NCBI GenBank assembly: GCA_020726505.1
Contig: JAHLEZ010000006.1
Location: 2,480,001 to 2,544,000, forward strand
Direction of reading: 5' to 3'
DNA length: 64,000 nt
Source of the DNA: Leptodontidium sp. MPI-SDFR-AT-0119
Lineage: Eukaryota > Ascomycota > Leotiomycetes > Helotiales > Leptodontidiaceae
Shown here: positions 10,132-21,749 of the stretch, piece after piece
How the letters are laid out: every line of letters begins with the position of its first letter
Position numbering within the stretch: position 1 is the stretch's first letter
Translations under genes and position numbers: made by a program
Notes under the pieces: generated by a model
Databases searched by the model: none
What the model saw: the letters and a program-made list of their open reading frames with translations, nothing else
Told to the model about the DNA's origin: nothing

Positions 10132-11946
10132 ATGTAGTATGAAAGGCCCCTAACCTACTGATGGACGTGAACCTTCATTAGTATTTGACGCTCCCTTGTA
10201 CTGGATTTCAATATTCTTGTCTTTGCATGTTGCCTGTTCGTGTCAAAACTTCCACTTGATGATTGTGATGTGGCTGTGATCGAATCTTGCTTTTCTATAT
10301 TCACGTTTGCTTACTTTAAATGATCATTATTCAGAATGTCCGCTAGGATAATAACATTTCGTCTATTAGAAAGCCCCAGGCAAGACACAACGTGAACTCT
10401 GCGAATCAAGTTCTACAATTCCACCCAGAAAAAATCGGGTTGGATCTGATCATGCTCAAGTTCTTGAAACGAAACTTGATTTCCTCAGCCGTGTTGCTTT
10501 TTAATTCTAGGCTCGACTCTGCCATAATTATTCACAGGGGGAAAAGTGACTTCTCTGCAACTGATTGGAATATTCACGAACAGACCAGAAACTTGCACAT
10601 CTCTAGCATAAGTATTCTCCGAGAACCCAAATTCTCCTCACAATCCTCCAGAAAAATTGAAAGCGCGAAAGTCATGACACGATTTTGCACTTCTCAACTT
10701 AGTCTTATCAAGCGTTTGGCCGCAGAAGCTGGCATAAACGACGATGGATTTAATGAACGTATCATGACAAACTTGAGCAACGTGTACACGCATCGACAGA
10801 CAGCAGCCGTAGTCACGTTTGATACTGTGTACTATTGGCAGAGAAGGATACTTGGGAGCAGATCTGTGAGACATATTCCGTAATCCCTCAACTCATTTTG
10901 AATACTCACCCTGACACTTTTTTTCTCCATAGGGCCACGAACATCCTTCCCCGGGATCGACCCTCGCACGAGTTACGATTCTTTTCTTCCAACGCTGTTC
11001 CAAAAGGCCAGGAAAGAAACTGGAAGGAAGGAAAGTCGAAATCCGAAGTGTATGGATGAAGTGTTTGGAAGAAGCGCAGAAAAGCTGGACAGATCTTGGA
11101 ATGTAGGTTGTGCAGTACGAGGCTGAAAAAGCATTTTGGGAGCTACATTGTATGGTTTCTTTAGTCCATGGTAACACTTAGCGAACGGGAATACTGACTT
11201 GAGATTTAGGGTCAAATATTGGGAGATTCGAGGGGCAGGATCCAAGGATGATTGTGACAAGGTGAGGGAATAGGTCTGCGAAAGCTAAGGGAGATTGGAA
11301 TGGAATCCGTCAAGGCGGTTAGAACCTATGTGTTCATAGCGGGGAAAAGTAACCAGAACACTTGCGATCCTTTACTCGGATAATACGCGAGGTTTGTTCA
11401 CAGCATCTCACATGCTTGACACACGATAGACAAGCTCATCTTAGCTATTAATGCCAGACCTAGCGTCGGAGTACCCTGGTACATACAAATACATAGTATG
11501 GTATTTCAACATTTGCGTTTATCACCTGTTCGATTCCTGAACTGGGATAGCGATTGTTCTATATTCTTTCTTGCCCTCGCTTAATCTACACGCCAAACAG
11601 CTCGCCAAAATACTCCACGAGTCCCACTTTCCACTTTCCGCTCTCCACGTAACGAGCGTCCCTGCAAAAATTTGCCTTTGAAGAGCAAGACCTTTCTTAC
11701 GAGCTCTATACTCGAATGTAACTTCCAAGACAGCTCAAGTGCCCAATTCTCCATGTGAGACTTTTGTGACCTCATCAGCATTGCATCATAACGGAACTGC
11801 GTCTACCTTTGCGTCGCGGGAAGTTCTACGTATGCCCGTTGGTTTCGTCACACAACATTTCAGGGTTTTGGAAATATCAGGTTATCATACGCAGTCCCCG
11901 AAATTGTACCAGCCCTGACTAGACTCTTGCTAATGGGCTGTTCCTC
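10132..11946. other. Gene-poor stretch with one doubtful ORF
   Basis: Apart from an unrecognised open frame at 10392-10883 I see no gene. The composition is moderately AT-rich and frames on both strands are short. Confidence 0.45.
10392..10883 (+). CDS. Doubtful ORF, 163 residues, unrecognised
   Basis: An open frame of 163 codons; the displayed start is GTG-like and the first true ATG lies further in (10452, within LIMLKF). I recognise no domain, no signal peptide and no membrane segment. It lies in a repeat-rich, gene-poor area. It may be chance or a decayed gene; the low confidence reflects this. Confidence 0.15.
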   Translation: MNSANQVLQFHPEKIGLDLIMLKFLKRNLISSAVLLFNSRLDSAIIIHRGKSDFSATDWNIHEQTRNLHISSISILREPKFSSQSSRKIESAKVMTRFCTSQLSLIKRLAAEAGINDDGFNERIMTNLSNVYTHRQTAAVVTFDTVYYWQRRILGSRSVRHIP

Positions 11947-13185
11947 TCACTCTAAAGCCTCATTACGCTTTCGATTTCGTCCACTTGCGCACTCTGTCTT
12001 GTATCCCCCAACGCTGAAAGATGACTGATATGATTTGAAACCCAAGAATATTTGATCGCAGATGTGTTTCGAGAATCTGAGAGTGATGATGCTCTTGCCG
12101 CCGGCTGCGTTCTGTGACCCGAACCCCTGCCTGACTGAAATCGAAGTACCTTTGGCCTTGTACACCTTTTTGATGTATGAGAGATTAAAGCGTCTTGGTG
12201 CAGCTAATTTGACGGAATCGTTTGTGCTGCGTTCCCTTTTGATAAGTGTTTCATCGACCGAGACCGATGGAAGCTGTGTCGGCTCAGACACATCGATGGA
12301 GTTCCAGAGTTTCCCAGGGACTTTGAGTGTGACGACTCTATGTTGCTCATTCAACGGTGTATATGATAATTGTGTCCAGTAGCCTTCATCTTCCCGTTCC
12401 TGGCTTTCCTCTCGCTGAGCAAGTGTTTCTACTAACACACCACTCATCGCCTGATCCGGATAGTTCGACTTGTTATCCATATCGTTTTCTTCAATACCCG
12501 CTCTTTCTTGCTCTTCCTGCCTCTCTCTCTTCTCTCTCTTAGCAATGGTTTCTATCAAAAGACTCCTCTTTGTCAAATCCATACCTTCCATCATTGTCTC
12601 TAGCCTTTTCTTCTCAGATTTTCCTACCTCCGCCTCATGTTCTTCCTGTTTGCGCTTCCACTGCTTCGCAATAGTCTCCATGAGAAGACTTCATTTCTCC
12701 AAAGTCATTCCCTCCATTTTGTGTTCTAGTCCCATTTTCTTGATGAACTCTAGAGCGTAAACTGTCCCTAGATTTGCGGCCATGATGCTGGAAGTATGTT
12801 GTGACGTAACAGAATGATCTCGGTGTATGATATGAGACTTCAGGCGATCCCAGCGGAGAAACCGATACTTGGTCTTAAGTTGTGATGGATGTGTATTCGT
12901 GAGAATCTCGCTCTCTTCTGCTGGATTTGGTCCTTTTTCCTCGTGGGTTTCTCGCGATGACCTTTCGCTAGTCTTTGGAAAGAAGAGCTTGCCGAGATAG
13001 CGTGTCTCTGTAAGGAGAGATAGTATGTAGTGCCTTGTTTTAGGCTGTACCATGCTTTTATGGGAGGAGCTTGAGCTAATGATCCTGGACTCGGTGGGGT
13101 TTTCCGCTCCTCGATGACCTAGTGACCCCAATCCGTACGTAGACTTAGTCGCGAATAATCGTTGAGTCAAGCTAGTGGTGCGCAC
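11947..13185 (-). pseudogene. Repeat-protein gene interrupted by an in-frame TGA
   Basis: Two minus-strand frames, 12691-13185 (164 codons) and 11947-12681, lie in the same phase and are separated only by a TGA at 12691-12693. The sequence around the stop is a diverged repeat. The first unit reads MEGMTLEK-stop-SLLMETIAKQ and the second, about 42 codons on, reads MEGMDLTKRSLLIETIAKR. The stop therefore sits where the sister repeat has Arg, consistent with a CGA-to-TGA transition. A shorter third unit (LVETLAQREE) follows. Undisrupted, the product would be about 410 residues: a charged, coiled-coil-like middle and an unrecognised C-terminal part. ATG 12783 (MAANLGTVYALEF) is an alternative start. 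I know no function for it. It may be a pseudogene, a strain-specific nonsense allele or a readthrough gene. Confidence 0.5.
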
Positions 13186-14458
13186 CAGTCATCCGATACT
13201 CGTCGCTACATCCAGGAGTCTGTCTCGCCCAATTATTGAAGCGGGACTTGTCGCCATATACAGCACGTTTTATTTTCATGTGAAGGATTATTCTTTGGAA
13301 GCAGACATCGTCCGCCAAGGATTTGTGAGGTTATCACCTACGCACTTCACTTCGTGATACTTTAATGGTAGTGTGACGAATTATGCCCATTATTTATCCA
13401 ACTATATGTCGAAAGATTCGTTTTGGGAAACCCGATTCACAGCAAAAAATAATTGAAATGTCGTAATACTGTATATCCCTTCCACACTCAAACCCGACAC
13501 TTTGTCGGTGCACGCAAAAGTAGAGGGCTAAGATAATTAAAGCTATAGCTAGAGCTTTGATTTATAGAAATAAATAAAGCTTCATCAGCGGAATAACGTA
13601 AGATTTGCTACCTAAAGCTTAAGAAAGTAAAGTAACTTGTATTTAATATAAATTTGCAATTATAACTACTAAAAAAGAGGGAAAATAACGATATAAAGAT
13701 AGAAATTAACTCTAGTAGTACGGCTTAAAACACCTTATATAAAAAAGTAAAGAATACTCTTTATAACTTTTCCGCGTATCTTGAATTGCACTCTTTTTTA
13801 ATATGCCTTTTAAGACCTTATATTAATAGTAATAACACTCCGATTTCTTACTATAGCCTTATACGACGTAGTAATAAGCTTTAAATCAAGAGATATTTAG
13901 CGTAATAAGTTTATTATTTTAGTAGACTCGAATAAGATTATTATAATAAGATATTAAAGCCTTTATACTAATCAAATTTACTACTAAAATCTCCTTAAAT
14001 ATACGGTAAGAGTGTTAGTGCTTATATTATCGGCTTATAACTCTCGACTCTAACTCCTATCTTTATAATAAGAAGGCGTTAATAATAATACAGTCGAGGA
14101 GCTAAAAGAAATAAGAGAGCTAGTTACATTATATAGCCTACTTAATATTAAATTTAGCCCTTAATTAATTAGTGCGATTAACGCTATTTATATTATAGTT
14201 ATAGTCGTTAATAAAGAGAATAACTAAGAGGGCAAGTCGATTAATAAAGTATTTCTGAATTTACTTTTTTATAAGAAATGTAATCTTATTTACTAACGTA
14301 AGAATATAAAAGGTTTCGCGAGTTAAAGTTATTATAATTATTATATCTTTAGGACGGCGGTAATTGTGAATATTATAACTTAAACTACTATAAATAGTAC
14401 TTATAAGCCGTATAATTACTTAATCTTACTATATAATTAAGAGGACTAACTCCCCTTC

Positions 14459-14465
14459 TTTTAAG

Positions 14466-14471
<6 letters not shown>
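14459..14471 (+). repeat. Left target-site duplication of the LINE
   Basis: TTTTAAGTATATT, 13 bp, repeated at 15300-15312 and present once at the corresponding place in copy B. Confidence 0.88.
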
Positions 14472-14505
<34 letters not shown>

Positions 14506-15299
14506 CCTTTTAACGTGCTGTATTAGTTAGAAACTATGTAGCACGGCTAGTCTACTAGCGTGGCTAATTATTATATACAAAATTCAGTTCGAATTAGACT
14601 GCGACTGTACATTTGGGAACATTCTCCCTATAACTTATAAGAAAATTAAAATCAAAAAAACAAAGGAAATAACTAAATGAAAGTACAAATTAAGGCCTAA
14701 TAGCCTAATCTTCTTCTTCTTCTTCACTCCCTAGCCTCTCTTGGTGCCATTTCCTTGTACATATACTAGTCTCTTTTAAGAATACTAGTATTTCTTTAAT
14801 TCCAATTTGCGTATGTAATAAAACGGGAATAGTAATAGTCCTAATTTCTAAGTTGCTTTTGATACTAGAATAGAGTTTTTTACGCTCTAATTTATAGTAT
14901 TTACAACTAAGTAATAAGTGTTCTGCAGTTTCAATACTACTACATCTACACTTGTTATTAGACGCTAGCCCTAGCTTATATAAGTAGGCTTTTAAGTATC
15001 CATGCCCTAGTTTTAATTGGTAAAAAGAGCTGCTTGTTTCTCTTAGAATACTAGTAGGTAAAAGTAGCTTTTTAGCTATTTTGCATGTATACTTTTTAGA
15101 GTACGTTTTTAGGGTTTGAGAATTGATATTTTGAGTTATATTAGCTCCAATTTCATTCTTCTTTTGACTACTTAGTTTAACTCCTAAATACGCAAAAGAA
15201 GTATTATTAGAATTAATAGACGACATAGTAGCTATTTTAGCTAATTTGTCTGCTTTTTCATTTCCAATTATATCAGAGTGACCTGGGACCCAAGCTAAA
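14472..15299 (-). mobile_element. 5'-truncated LINE (non-LTR retrotransposon) nested in copy A
   Basis: An 828-bp insertion on the minus strand. It ends in a poly(A) tail, seen as a T-run up to 14505, and is flanked by a perfect 13-bp target-site duplication TTTTAAGTATATT at 14459-14471 and 15300-15312. Copy B shows the empty site with one copy of this sequence. The insert has far better-preserved coding sequence than the surrounding DNA, so it entered after copy A had decayed. Confidence 0.92.
14705..15298 (-). CDS. C-terminal end of LINE ORF2 (RNase H end plus Cys/His motif), truncated
   Basis: The frame is open from the insertion's 5' edge to the TAG at 14705-14707, 197 codons. It begins inside an RNase H domain: LAWVPGHSDIIGNEKADKLA is the characteristic C-terminal RNase H motif of Tad1/I-type fungal LINEs. 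It ends with the usual tail: a LGHGYLKAYLYKLG segment followed by a Cys-x-Cys...His...Cys pattern (CRCSSIETAEHLLLSCKYY) and a Glu-run terminus. The reverse transcriptase and endonuclease parts are missing by 5' truncation, so the copy cannot be autonomous. There is no internal stop. Confidence 0.85.
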   Translation of the reverse strand, partial: LAWVPGHSDIIGNEKADKLAKIATMSSINSNNTSFAYLGVKLSSQKKNEIGANITQNINSQTLKTYSKKYTCKIAKKLLLPTSILRETSSSFYQLKLGHGYLKAYLYKLGLASNNKCRCSSIETAEHLLLSCKYYKLERKKLYSSIKSNLEIRTITIPVLLHTQIGIKEILVFLKETSICTRKWHQERLGSEEEEED

Positions 15300-15312
15300 T
15301 TTTAAGTATATT
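15300..15312 (+). repeat. Right target-site duplication of the LINE
   Basis: Same 13-bp sequence as 14459-14471. Confidence 0.88.
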
Positions 15313-17266
15313 ACTTATATATGAATTTCCCCTTAATTTAGTAGTTTGCCGTTATTCTTAATTAAAATCTCTTCTTAAAATACGCCTTATATACAATTAC
15401 TACGTATAGTTCTCACGGTACTAATACTATAACTATAAAGGATCGAAAAAAGGTCGTAGCTTATAAAGAGGTTATTTATAAAGATAATATATTTGTGTTT
15501 TTCGTAAGGGAGGTTAAGTATAAGAGTTAAGACGCCGTATATAATTAAAGAGAAATAAAGGTAAGCCTTAAGAACTTCGTTAATTCCTTAAGTACTTAAA
15601 GTATAATAAGTTAATAAGAATTATATTAATAAGAACGCTAAAAATTTAGCCGAGCTAGTAAGATAAGGGAAATAACGCGGGAGTTAAGTTACTTATAAAC
15701 TAGCTCCCTTATTATTATGCCCTTACTTTTCTTAACTCTTATAACTCTTTTCTTTTATAGACTTTATAATACTATTAAACGACGGAAATCAATACGACAA
15801 AAGGAATTAACGACTTATTATATAATCCTAAATAATATAGTTAGTCGTATATATACTCTTTATAATAAAGCGCTTAGTTTTTAAACTTATTTAACTTAAG
15901 TTTACTTAAAACCTTAATAATATATTAACTTCGCCCTTAATACCTAATTATTATTTTATTATATAATATATGTGATTTTAAGGTAATAACGGCTTAGAAT
16001 TAGGTCTAAAGATAAGTGTTTAAGGGACTAAGTTTATAGTACTAATTATTAAGAATAAGGCCTTAATTATCGTCAATATTAAAGACCTTAAAGAACTTCT
16101 TAATATTCTTATACTACTTAAACTTTATTTAATAGACTAAAAAGGAAGGAACTAGAGATTCTTAGTAAGATTTAAGTCGCCTATTACTTTAATATTTAAT
16201 AAAGATAAATAAAGTTACGTATACCCTTATTTCTTACGCGCTAATTAACTTAAAAATATAACGTTTAAAATCTAAGTTCTCGGACTTCTAATAAATAACG
16301 TATTTATTAGTACTCTTTACGAAGCCCTCGAACTGTTTTTTATTAAAAAACATACGAAAAAAGCTAATTAGATTATTAATTAATACTTTATTTAGTAAGT
16401 GAGTTACTAGTAGACGCTCTAGCACATTTATTAGCTTAAACCCGTCCTTAACTTTATTACTTTTAACAATTATTTAATAAGCCGCTTGTAAGTACTTCTT
16501 TTATTAATTAGTCTTAGTACTAAAGGTCGTTATTTGTTTAGTAATATCCCGCTCGAATAAACCTTAATTCTAATAAAAATCCTCGTCGAATATATATAGA
16601 GATAATATTAAAATAGTTAAAGGACTATAATATAAAGTATTAACTTTTAGAGGATTAAAAGAAATATTACAATAACGGCGCTAACGTAGTAGAAAGGTAG
16701 ATCTTAGTGTTAATAATATAAGAGAAGTTATTAAGCGCCTACGACAACAAGACTATATATACGTAATTATAAGAGTAAAGTTATTATATAAAGTACAACG
16801 ATTTAAAGGGGTAAGAGAGCTAAGGGTATAATCGTTAAAAAGAGAGGCAAGAGGACAAGTTAATAATAAAGATAAGGAGTCTATATTTAAGGTAAGAGTA
16901 AGGTTAATAATTTATAATATAAAAGTACGAGAATTTAGCCCTTTTAATATTATAAAATCGTACTACGTCAAGTCTCAAATCATTTAGTCACGTTAGCGCG
17001 TCTTTACAAGAGGTTAAGAGGCTCTAGTTAATATATTAACCAAGGCTCGCCTGCGATATTACTCTCTACTAGTACTCAATTCGACTCTATAATTACAAGA
17101 ACCTCAAAAGTATCGGGTTTGAGTGTGGAAGGGATATGTTCCTGCCCTCGTTCTTAAAAATGTTTCCTTCCATCTATCTTCAAACACATTTTTACACATA
17201 AGTTTCGCCTTTACACCACTCACCACGGACTCCATATCTCCCCGCAACAAAAAAACAATTGCCAAC

Positions 17267-17962
17267 ATGGCTTTAACTAACACCAACACACCACATACTA
17301 GCATGACCCCCTTCAATCCAGCCAACCCCACCAATCAATTCCACAAATTCGCACTCCTACCAACAGAGCCACGTCTTTTAATCTGGGAAGAAGCCATCAT
17401 AGCCGCCTCCCCAAGCACCCTCACCATCGAAACCTCAAGCTACAAAACCACCTCCAAGCACCCATTCCGCACCATGAAATTCAAAGCCTGCAGCTCTCCC
17501 AACGCCAACTACGAATCACGCCAAGCCTCCCTCCGTCTCCTCTCACCCTCCTTCGGCCCCAACTTCCACGGTCCACACCTCTTCAACTTCGCGCGCGACG
17601 TCCTCATCCTCGCCGACTTCGCCTCCATAGAGAATGAACTCTACCACGGCACGCACAAGTCGCAGTACGAGGATTTCGCGAGAGTGAGACACGTGGTGCT
17701 GTATAATTGCCAGAAGTACATTTTGAGGAATACGAGAGCGTTCGCGAGGTGTTTGAGGTGGTTTCCTGACTTGGAGACGCTGGGATGTGGGTGTGTTGAT
17801 GGGGAGGGGGAGGAGGATGAGGTGAGTAGGGAGGGCTGGAGGATACATGTTGTGAGGAATTTTAGGGCGTATAATAAATACCGGGGGCAGAATGATGGTA
17901 TGAGGAAGGATTTGAGTCCGTGGGTGAGGTTTTTGGATGAGAAGACTTTTGGGGAGCTGTGA
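17267..17962 (+). CDS. 2EXR-domain protein
   Basis: A single-exon protein of 231 residues from ATG 17267 (MALTNTNTPH). The motif FHKFALLPTEPRLLIWEEAI at about residues 25-44 is the hallmark of the fungal 2EXR family (F-x-x-LP-x-E-R-x-x-IW). The rest follows the usual layout of these proteins: an alpha/beta region with FNFARDVLILADF, and later RVRHVVLYNC. 2EXR proteins are abundant, poorly characterised fungal proteins, often in accessory regions. The frame is open upstream to an ATG at 17123, but that lies inside the inverted repeat of transposon copy A, so I chose the start after the leader. The gene begins only 133 bp from the transposon end, which may supply or disrupt its promoter. Confidence 0.75.
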   Translation: MALTNTNTPHTSMTPFNPANPTNQFHKFALLPTEPRLLIWEEAIIAASPSTLTIETSSYKTTSKHPFRTMKFKACSSPNANYESRQASLRLLSPSFGPNFHGPHLFNFARDVLILADFASIENELYHGTHKSQYEDFARVRHVVLYNCQKYILRNTRAFARCLRWFPDLETLGCGCVDGEGEEDEVSREGWRIHVVRNFRAYNKYRGQNDGMRKDLSPWVRFLDEKTFGEL

Positions 17963-18537
17963 GGAGGACATAGAGGGTTTAGATAGCTGTGACTTACAAT
18001 GACGCATTCATTTAAATTTCCTCATTCTGACTTGTAGTCTCCAGTTTCCTTCGTTTGTCGTTCTAGATAGATATCCGCAGATGTTTGAAAGTTCTATTGC
18101 CTCACATGAAAATTTGCGTCGTGATTTTCGGTTCTATAGCCCGCGAAAAGCCCTTCTGTTTGGAATGAAGCTGTATCACCCGTGTAGTTCAAGCCTGAGT
18201 ATAGTCCAGTGACTTGAGTGGTCTCTTTGATGATAAGCCGTGGTTTCTTTGACCCATCTAGGCGAATGTAGTAATAGCAATGTGGGGCTAAATAATGGGG
18301 AAGAAGATGTATTTCGTTTGTCAAGAAGTACCCAAGAAGATTAAGGCATGACATACTGGAGGGAAACGTCATCATATTCACTCCCAATCTGCACATATTT
18401 CTATCATGTGACACCGCGACAGCGTTTGCTTACGTATCAGCAGAAAGAAGGCTACTCAATTTGATGATCTTGAACAGTGCCATAACAACAAGTTCGAGAT
18501 ACGCCTCTGCATCCTCGACTACTCGAATCCACAGAAG
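17963..18537. other. Intergenic region between the 2EXR and kinase genes
   Basis: 575 bp with no supported gene. It holds the 3' end of the 2EXR transcript and the presumed kinase promoter. Confidence 0.45.
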
Positions 18538-20729
18538 ATGGTCCCCTCACTCTCATCACCACCATTGTCAGAAGCAATAAGTGAGAAGGATGTGAATTTA
18601 GCACTTGCTGATCCAGGTGTCCAAGAGTCGCCCACAGCTACAGCACATGCAATTCCCGGTTCCCTCCAGAGCACTCTACCCCTCCCATCACCAGTATCAG
18701 GGACCCACGGGTCTGGTATGAACCGCCCAGATACAAATTCTCATTCTTCTACTCATATCCTGCCCACCTCAAGACCGACGAACTTAATGGCGACCGATCC
18801 CTCAGCCTTTGCCCAAAGTCTCCCTCACGCTTCATGGACAAGCCCTTTTTCACAATCTTGCGATGACATAGAGGTTGAGGGTTTGGGGACGTATGAACAT
18901 GGAGGTTTCTACGCAGTCGTGCTAGGAGAAACGTTCAGCAGCAGACGGTATACAGTTGTGCACAAGCTGGGCCATGGCGGGTTTGCAACAGTCTGGCTGG
19001 TCTGGGATCACACCAACCGAGAGTACGTTGCTTTGAAGATCTTGCGTGCTGATCAGTCCGAGAGCTGTGAAGAGCTGGAGATCTTGCAATACCTCGCACG
19101 GCTTGGTGTGAATCTGGAAGAGAACTTCATTTGCCCGCTTCTCGACAGCTTTTCGTTCGACGGTCCGAATGGACACCATCTGTGCCTCGTGTTTCCTTTG
19201 GCGGGTCAGTCTGTTGACACGAGGCTTTTTTCATCACGACCGGAGACCAAAGAAGAGCGGATTGAGATGGCCCGTCAATATGGCCGGCAGCTTGCCCACG
19301 CGGTTGCTTTCCTTCACTCTGTTGGCATCGTACATGGAGGTAAACACTGGATGTTCTGGGGATAAAGAATAGGGTGAAGCTAACTTCATCTAGATCTTAC
19401 ACAACGCAATATTCTCACCCAAACTTCGGGCCTTCAAATCGATTCACTTGATGAGCTGTATAAACGTCTAGGCGAGCTTTCAAGAGTTTTGGCCGACCAC
19501 TGGGGACCAGGTTGTCGGTTCAAGTACCTCGTCTACCCAGCTGACTTGTCGGGGCTTCCAAGCAGCAACAAACTTCTTTTAACCGACTTCGGCCAGGCTT
19601 TTTCAATTGGCCATCCCCCTGCTTGGGGCTTGGGTACACCTACCAAGTTCGCTACACCAGAAGGACTTTATTTGGACGCTGCTTCCCCAGGCTCGGATGT
19701 CTGGGCTATAGGCGTTCTCTTATTCGAGTGGTGGTGTGGTCAACCCCTTTTCCGAGGCGACTACCGGGACGAAGTCTCGTGGTACTGGACAGCCTTCCTT
19801 GGCAAGCTTCCTGAGGCGATCTGGAGCCAATACACGGACCGATATAAGAGCTTCGATGATGATGGTAGACTTCTCCAGGGGGAGCCCGAAAATCTGGCAA
19901 AATTGATGAATGAGCATTGGGAAGATATTCCATGGTACCGCCCGAAAAAGCACATCGATTATACAGCACTCTCTTGCTCACATAACCTGCCCGAGATGCC
20001 GTTCTCAGCATCAAGGACTCCGAACGAGACGAAATATTGATTACTCTGGACTTGCCCTGTGCCACTGGGTTACCTGGTGCTTCGTCAAATCAGTCGGAGT
20101 CCTTGAGAAGAAGCGCCAACGGTTTTAAGGCAGAATACTCGAAAGGAGCAGCAGTATCCCATGTGAAGGTTGACACTCTTGCTGCCAAGCATGAACGCAA
20201 ACTTCAAACGCTCTTACACTGCATCTCTACCAAACCCCCTGTCGAGCTCTCATCGCCTATTGCCGAGTTTCACTGCCTCCTCAAACAGCTATTCTCTTAT
20301 GACCCTAGCAAACGGCTCCCCTCTTTCATATTGCTACAGCATCATTGGTTCTCTGGGAATGTCCTAGAATGCGACTGTAGTCGAGTCACCAATGAACTCA
20401 TACCCCCACGCTCCGTACCTAGTAATCCGAAGCCTGCAATTGCAGTCAATGATAATCTTTCGAATATGGTTATGTCGGACTCTGAGACGCCAGAGCTAAG
20501 GGTCAATAGTCAGTCTATCAGTTATCCAACGCGCTGTCCTGCTACGCTCTTTAGATACAACAACTCGAATACCGCGATGGCAGGTGATAATGATACGCCG
20601 GGTAGTGTCTCGTCGGGCTCTGATACACTGGAGCCAGGGAGGAAATTAGCGCCGCCACGCAGGCAGTCTTTACTTTTTGGCATAAAGAGCAAAACTTGGT
20701 GTTATGTTGCTGTAGGCGGTCAGCTATAG
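18538..20729 (+). CDS. SRPK-like serine/threonine protein kinase; reading frame uncertain near the C-lobe
   Basis: Exon 1 (18538-19339) and exon 2 (from 19394) are joined by a clear 54-nt intron that reconstitutes the catalytic loop HGDLTQRNIL. The other kinase hallmarks are present: Gly-loop LGHGGFATVW, the lysine in VALKIL, DFGQAF, ATPEGLY in place of APE, and SDVWAIGVLLFEWW. This is the fungal SRPK-like class. The first ~125 residues are Ser/Pro-rich and disordered. At about 19935-20040 the frame changes. The C-lobe end (LLKQLFSYDPSKRLPSFILL) is in another frame that runs to 20729. A 74-nt intron 19935-20008 restores phase (687 residues in total) but its donor, GTACCG, is weak, so a frameshift is the alternative. 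The Ser-rich tail follows the kinase domain. Substrate is unknown; family members phosphorylate SR-type proteins. Confidence 0.75.
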
Positions 20730-21749
20730 ACAGTAAGACGAGAGTTGGAGCCCGTAAGTGAGACGAATCCGGACAACAAAGTCTCGCGTTGCTAACTTGG
20801 GACTGTTCGCATCAGATGTGAGTCAATTATCCTATAAGGATATTTAACGAACTCGGGGACACATCTTTGTAGGATTAGCATGACGGAACGAATGAATGAA
20901 CGAATTAATTAATTAAGCAGACATTGAGAAGTTTCAGGCGAAGTTGTTCGGATGACCTCACAGAACGGCGTAGACAACCGAACTCCAAACCAAGATACGA
21001 TCTCGTAAAGCATGAGGTGCAGGGCTTGGAGAAAGTATCTTGTCGTCCAGTCACTGGCAGTCACCCGTAATTGAGTGGGCCAAGCGAGGCAAGAAATAAG
21101 ACGGAAGTGAGGGGGAAATTCAAGGGCCGCCGCTCATAGTACTCCAACATTTGTGAGCCAGTGCCACTGCTTGGTATAGAGGATGAACGCATAAGCAAGA
21201 GTCGCGGCTTCAGTAACCCCCCGCCCCCTGGAGTGTCGTTGTATTTAACTCTTGACCCGGGAAGAAGATATCGAGGATCGAGTAGCTTCATACTATTTAA
21301 CTTCAAGGTTTAGAAAGTACCCGTGGAGGAACTTTAGCTCTGAAGATACGAAAGATAGATAGCCAATGACCCCTCATCTCCGTTTTCTGTGTGAGAAGTC
21401 CATCCGTCAATCATGCCGAGTATCAAGCTAAGAATGTGAGAAGTATGCTTCAGAATAGACCTTTAATCCACTTATTACGCATTCAAATTGACGGTGACTT
21501 GGAATTTAGCACTTCTTCTCGCCGTTATTGTAGTTGGGAAGTCAATTCTTAGGTGGTTCAATAGGCACCTTGATCGACTCACATTTCAAGGCGTATGGAT
21601 GAAATTATACCAGAATTTAAAGTTCAAGAGTGACTATTCTCATCTAATGACAGTAAGGCTTGAATTTTGATTGTAGAAGTTTGGGTTATATATCTCAAGG
21701 AACATATCGTACAATCACAAAATGACTATAATCCCCACTTCACTAAGTA
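20730..21749. other. Gene-free stretch up to transposon copy B
   Basis: 1 kb downstream of the kinase. I see no supported gene; the longest frames are about 80 codons without recognisable features. Confidence 0.45.

Larger units (their letters stand above)
13474..17136 (-). mobile_element. DNA transposon copy A (RIP-degraded, TA-flanked) with nested LINE
   Basis: The element proper is 13476-17134 with TA at both borders (13474-13475, 17135-17136). The ends are inverted repeats beginning TCCCTTCCACACTCAAACCC, with a single mismatch-type difference (GACAC versus GATAC) just inside. Removing the nested LINE (828 bp) and one copy of its 13-bp target duplication leaves 2,818 bp, exactly the length of copy B at 21750-24567, to which copy A is inverted. 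The body is strongly AT-rich, full of stops, and differs from B by transitions. No intact reading frame survives, so the superfamily (Tc1/mariner/pogo-like) is inferred only from the TA borders and the short inverted repeats. The strand shown is simply opposite to that given for copy B. Confidence 0.88.

Noticed and set aside
17123..17266. Upstream extension of the 2EXR protein into the transposon end
   Set aside because: The first ATG lies in the terminal inverted repeat and the added residues resemble nothing; the start at 17267 fits the family.
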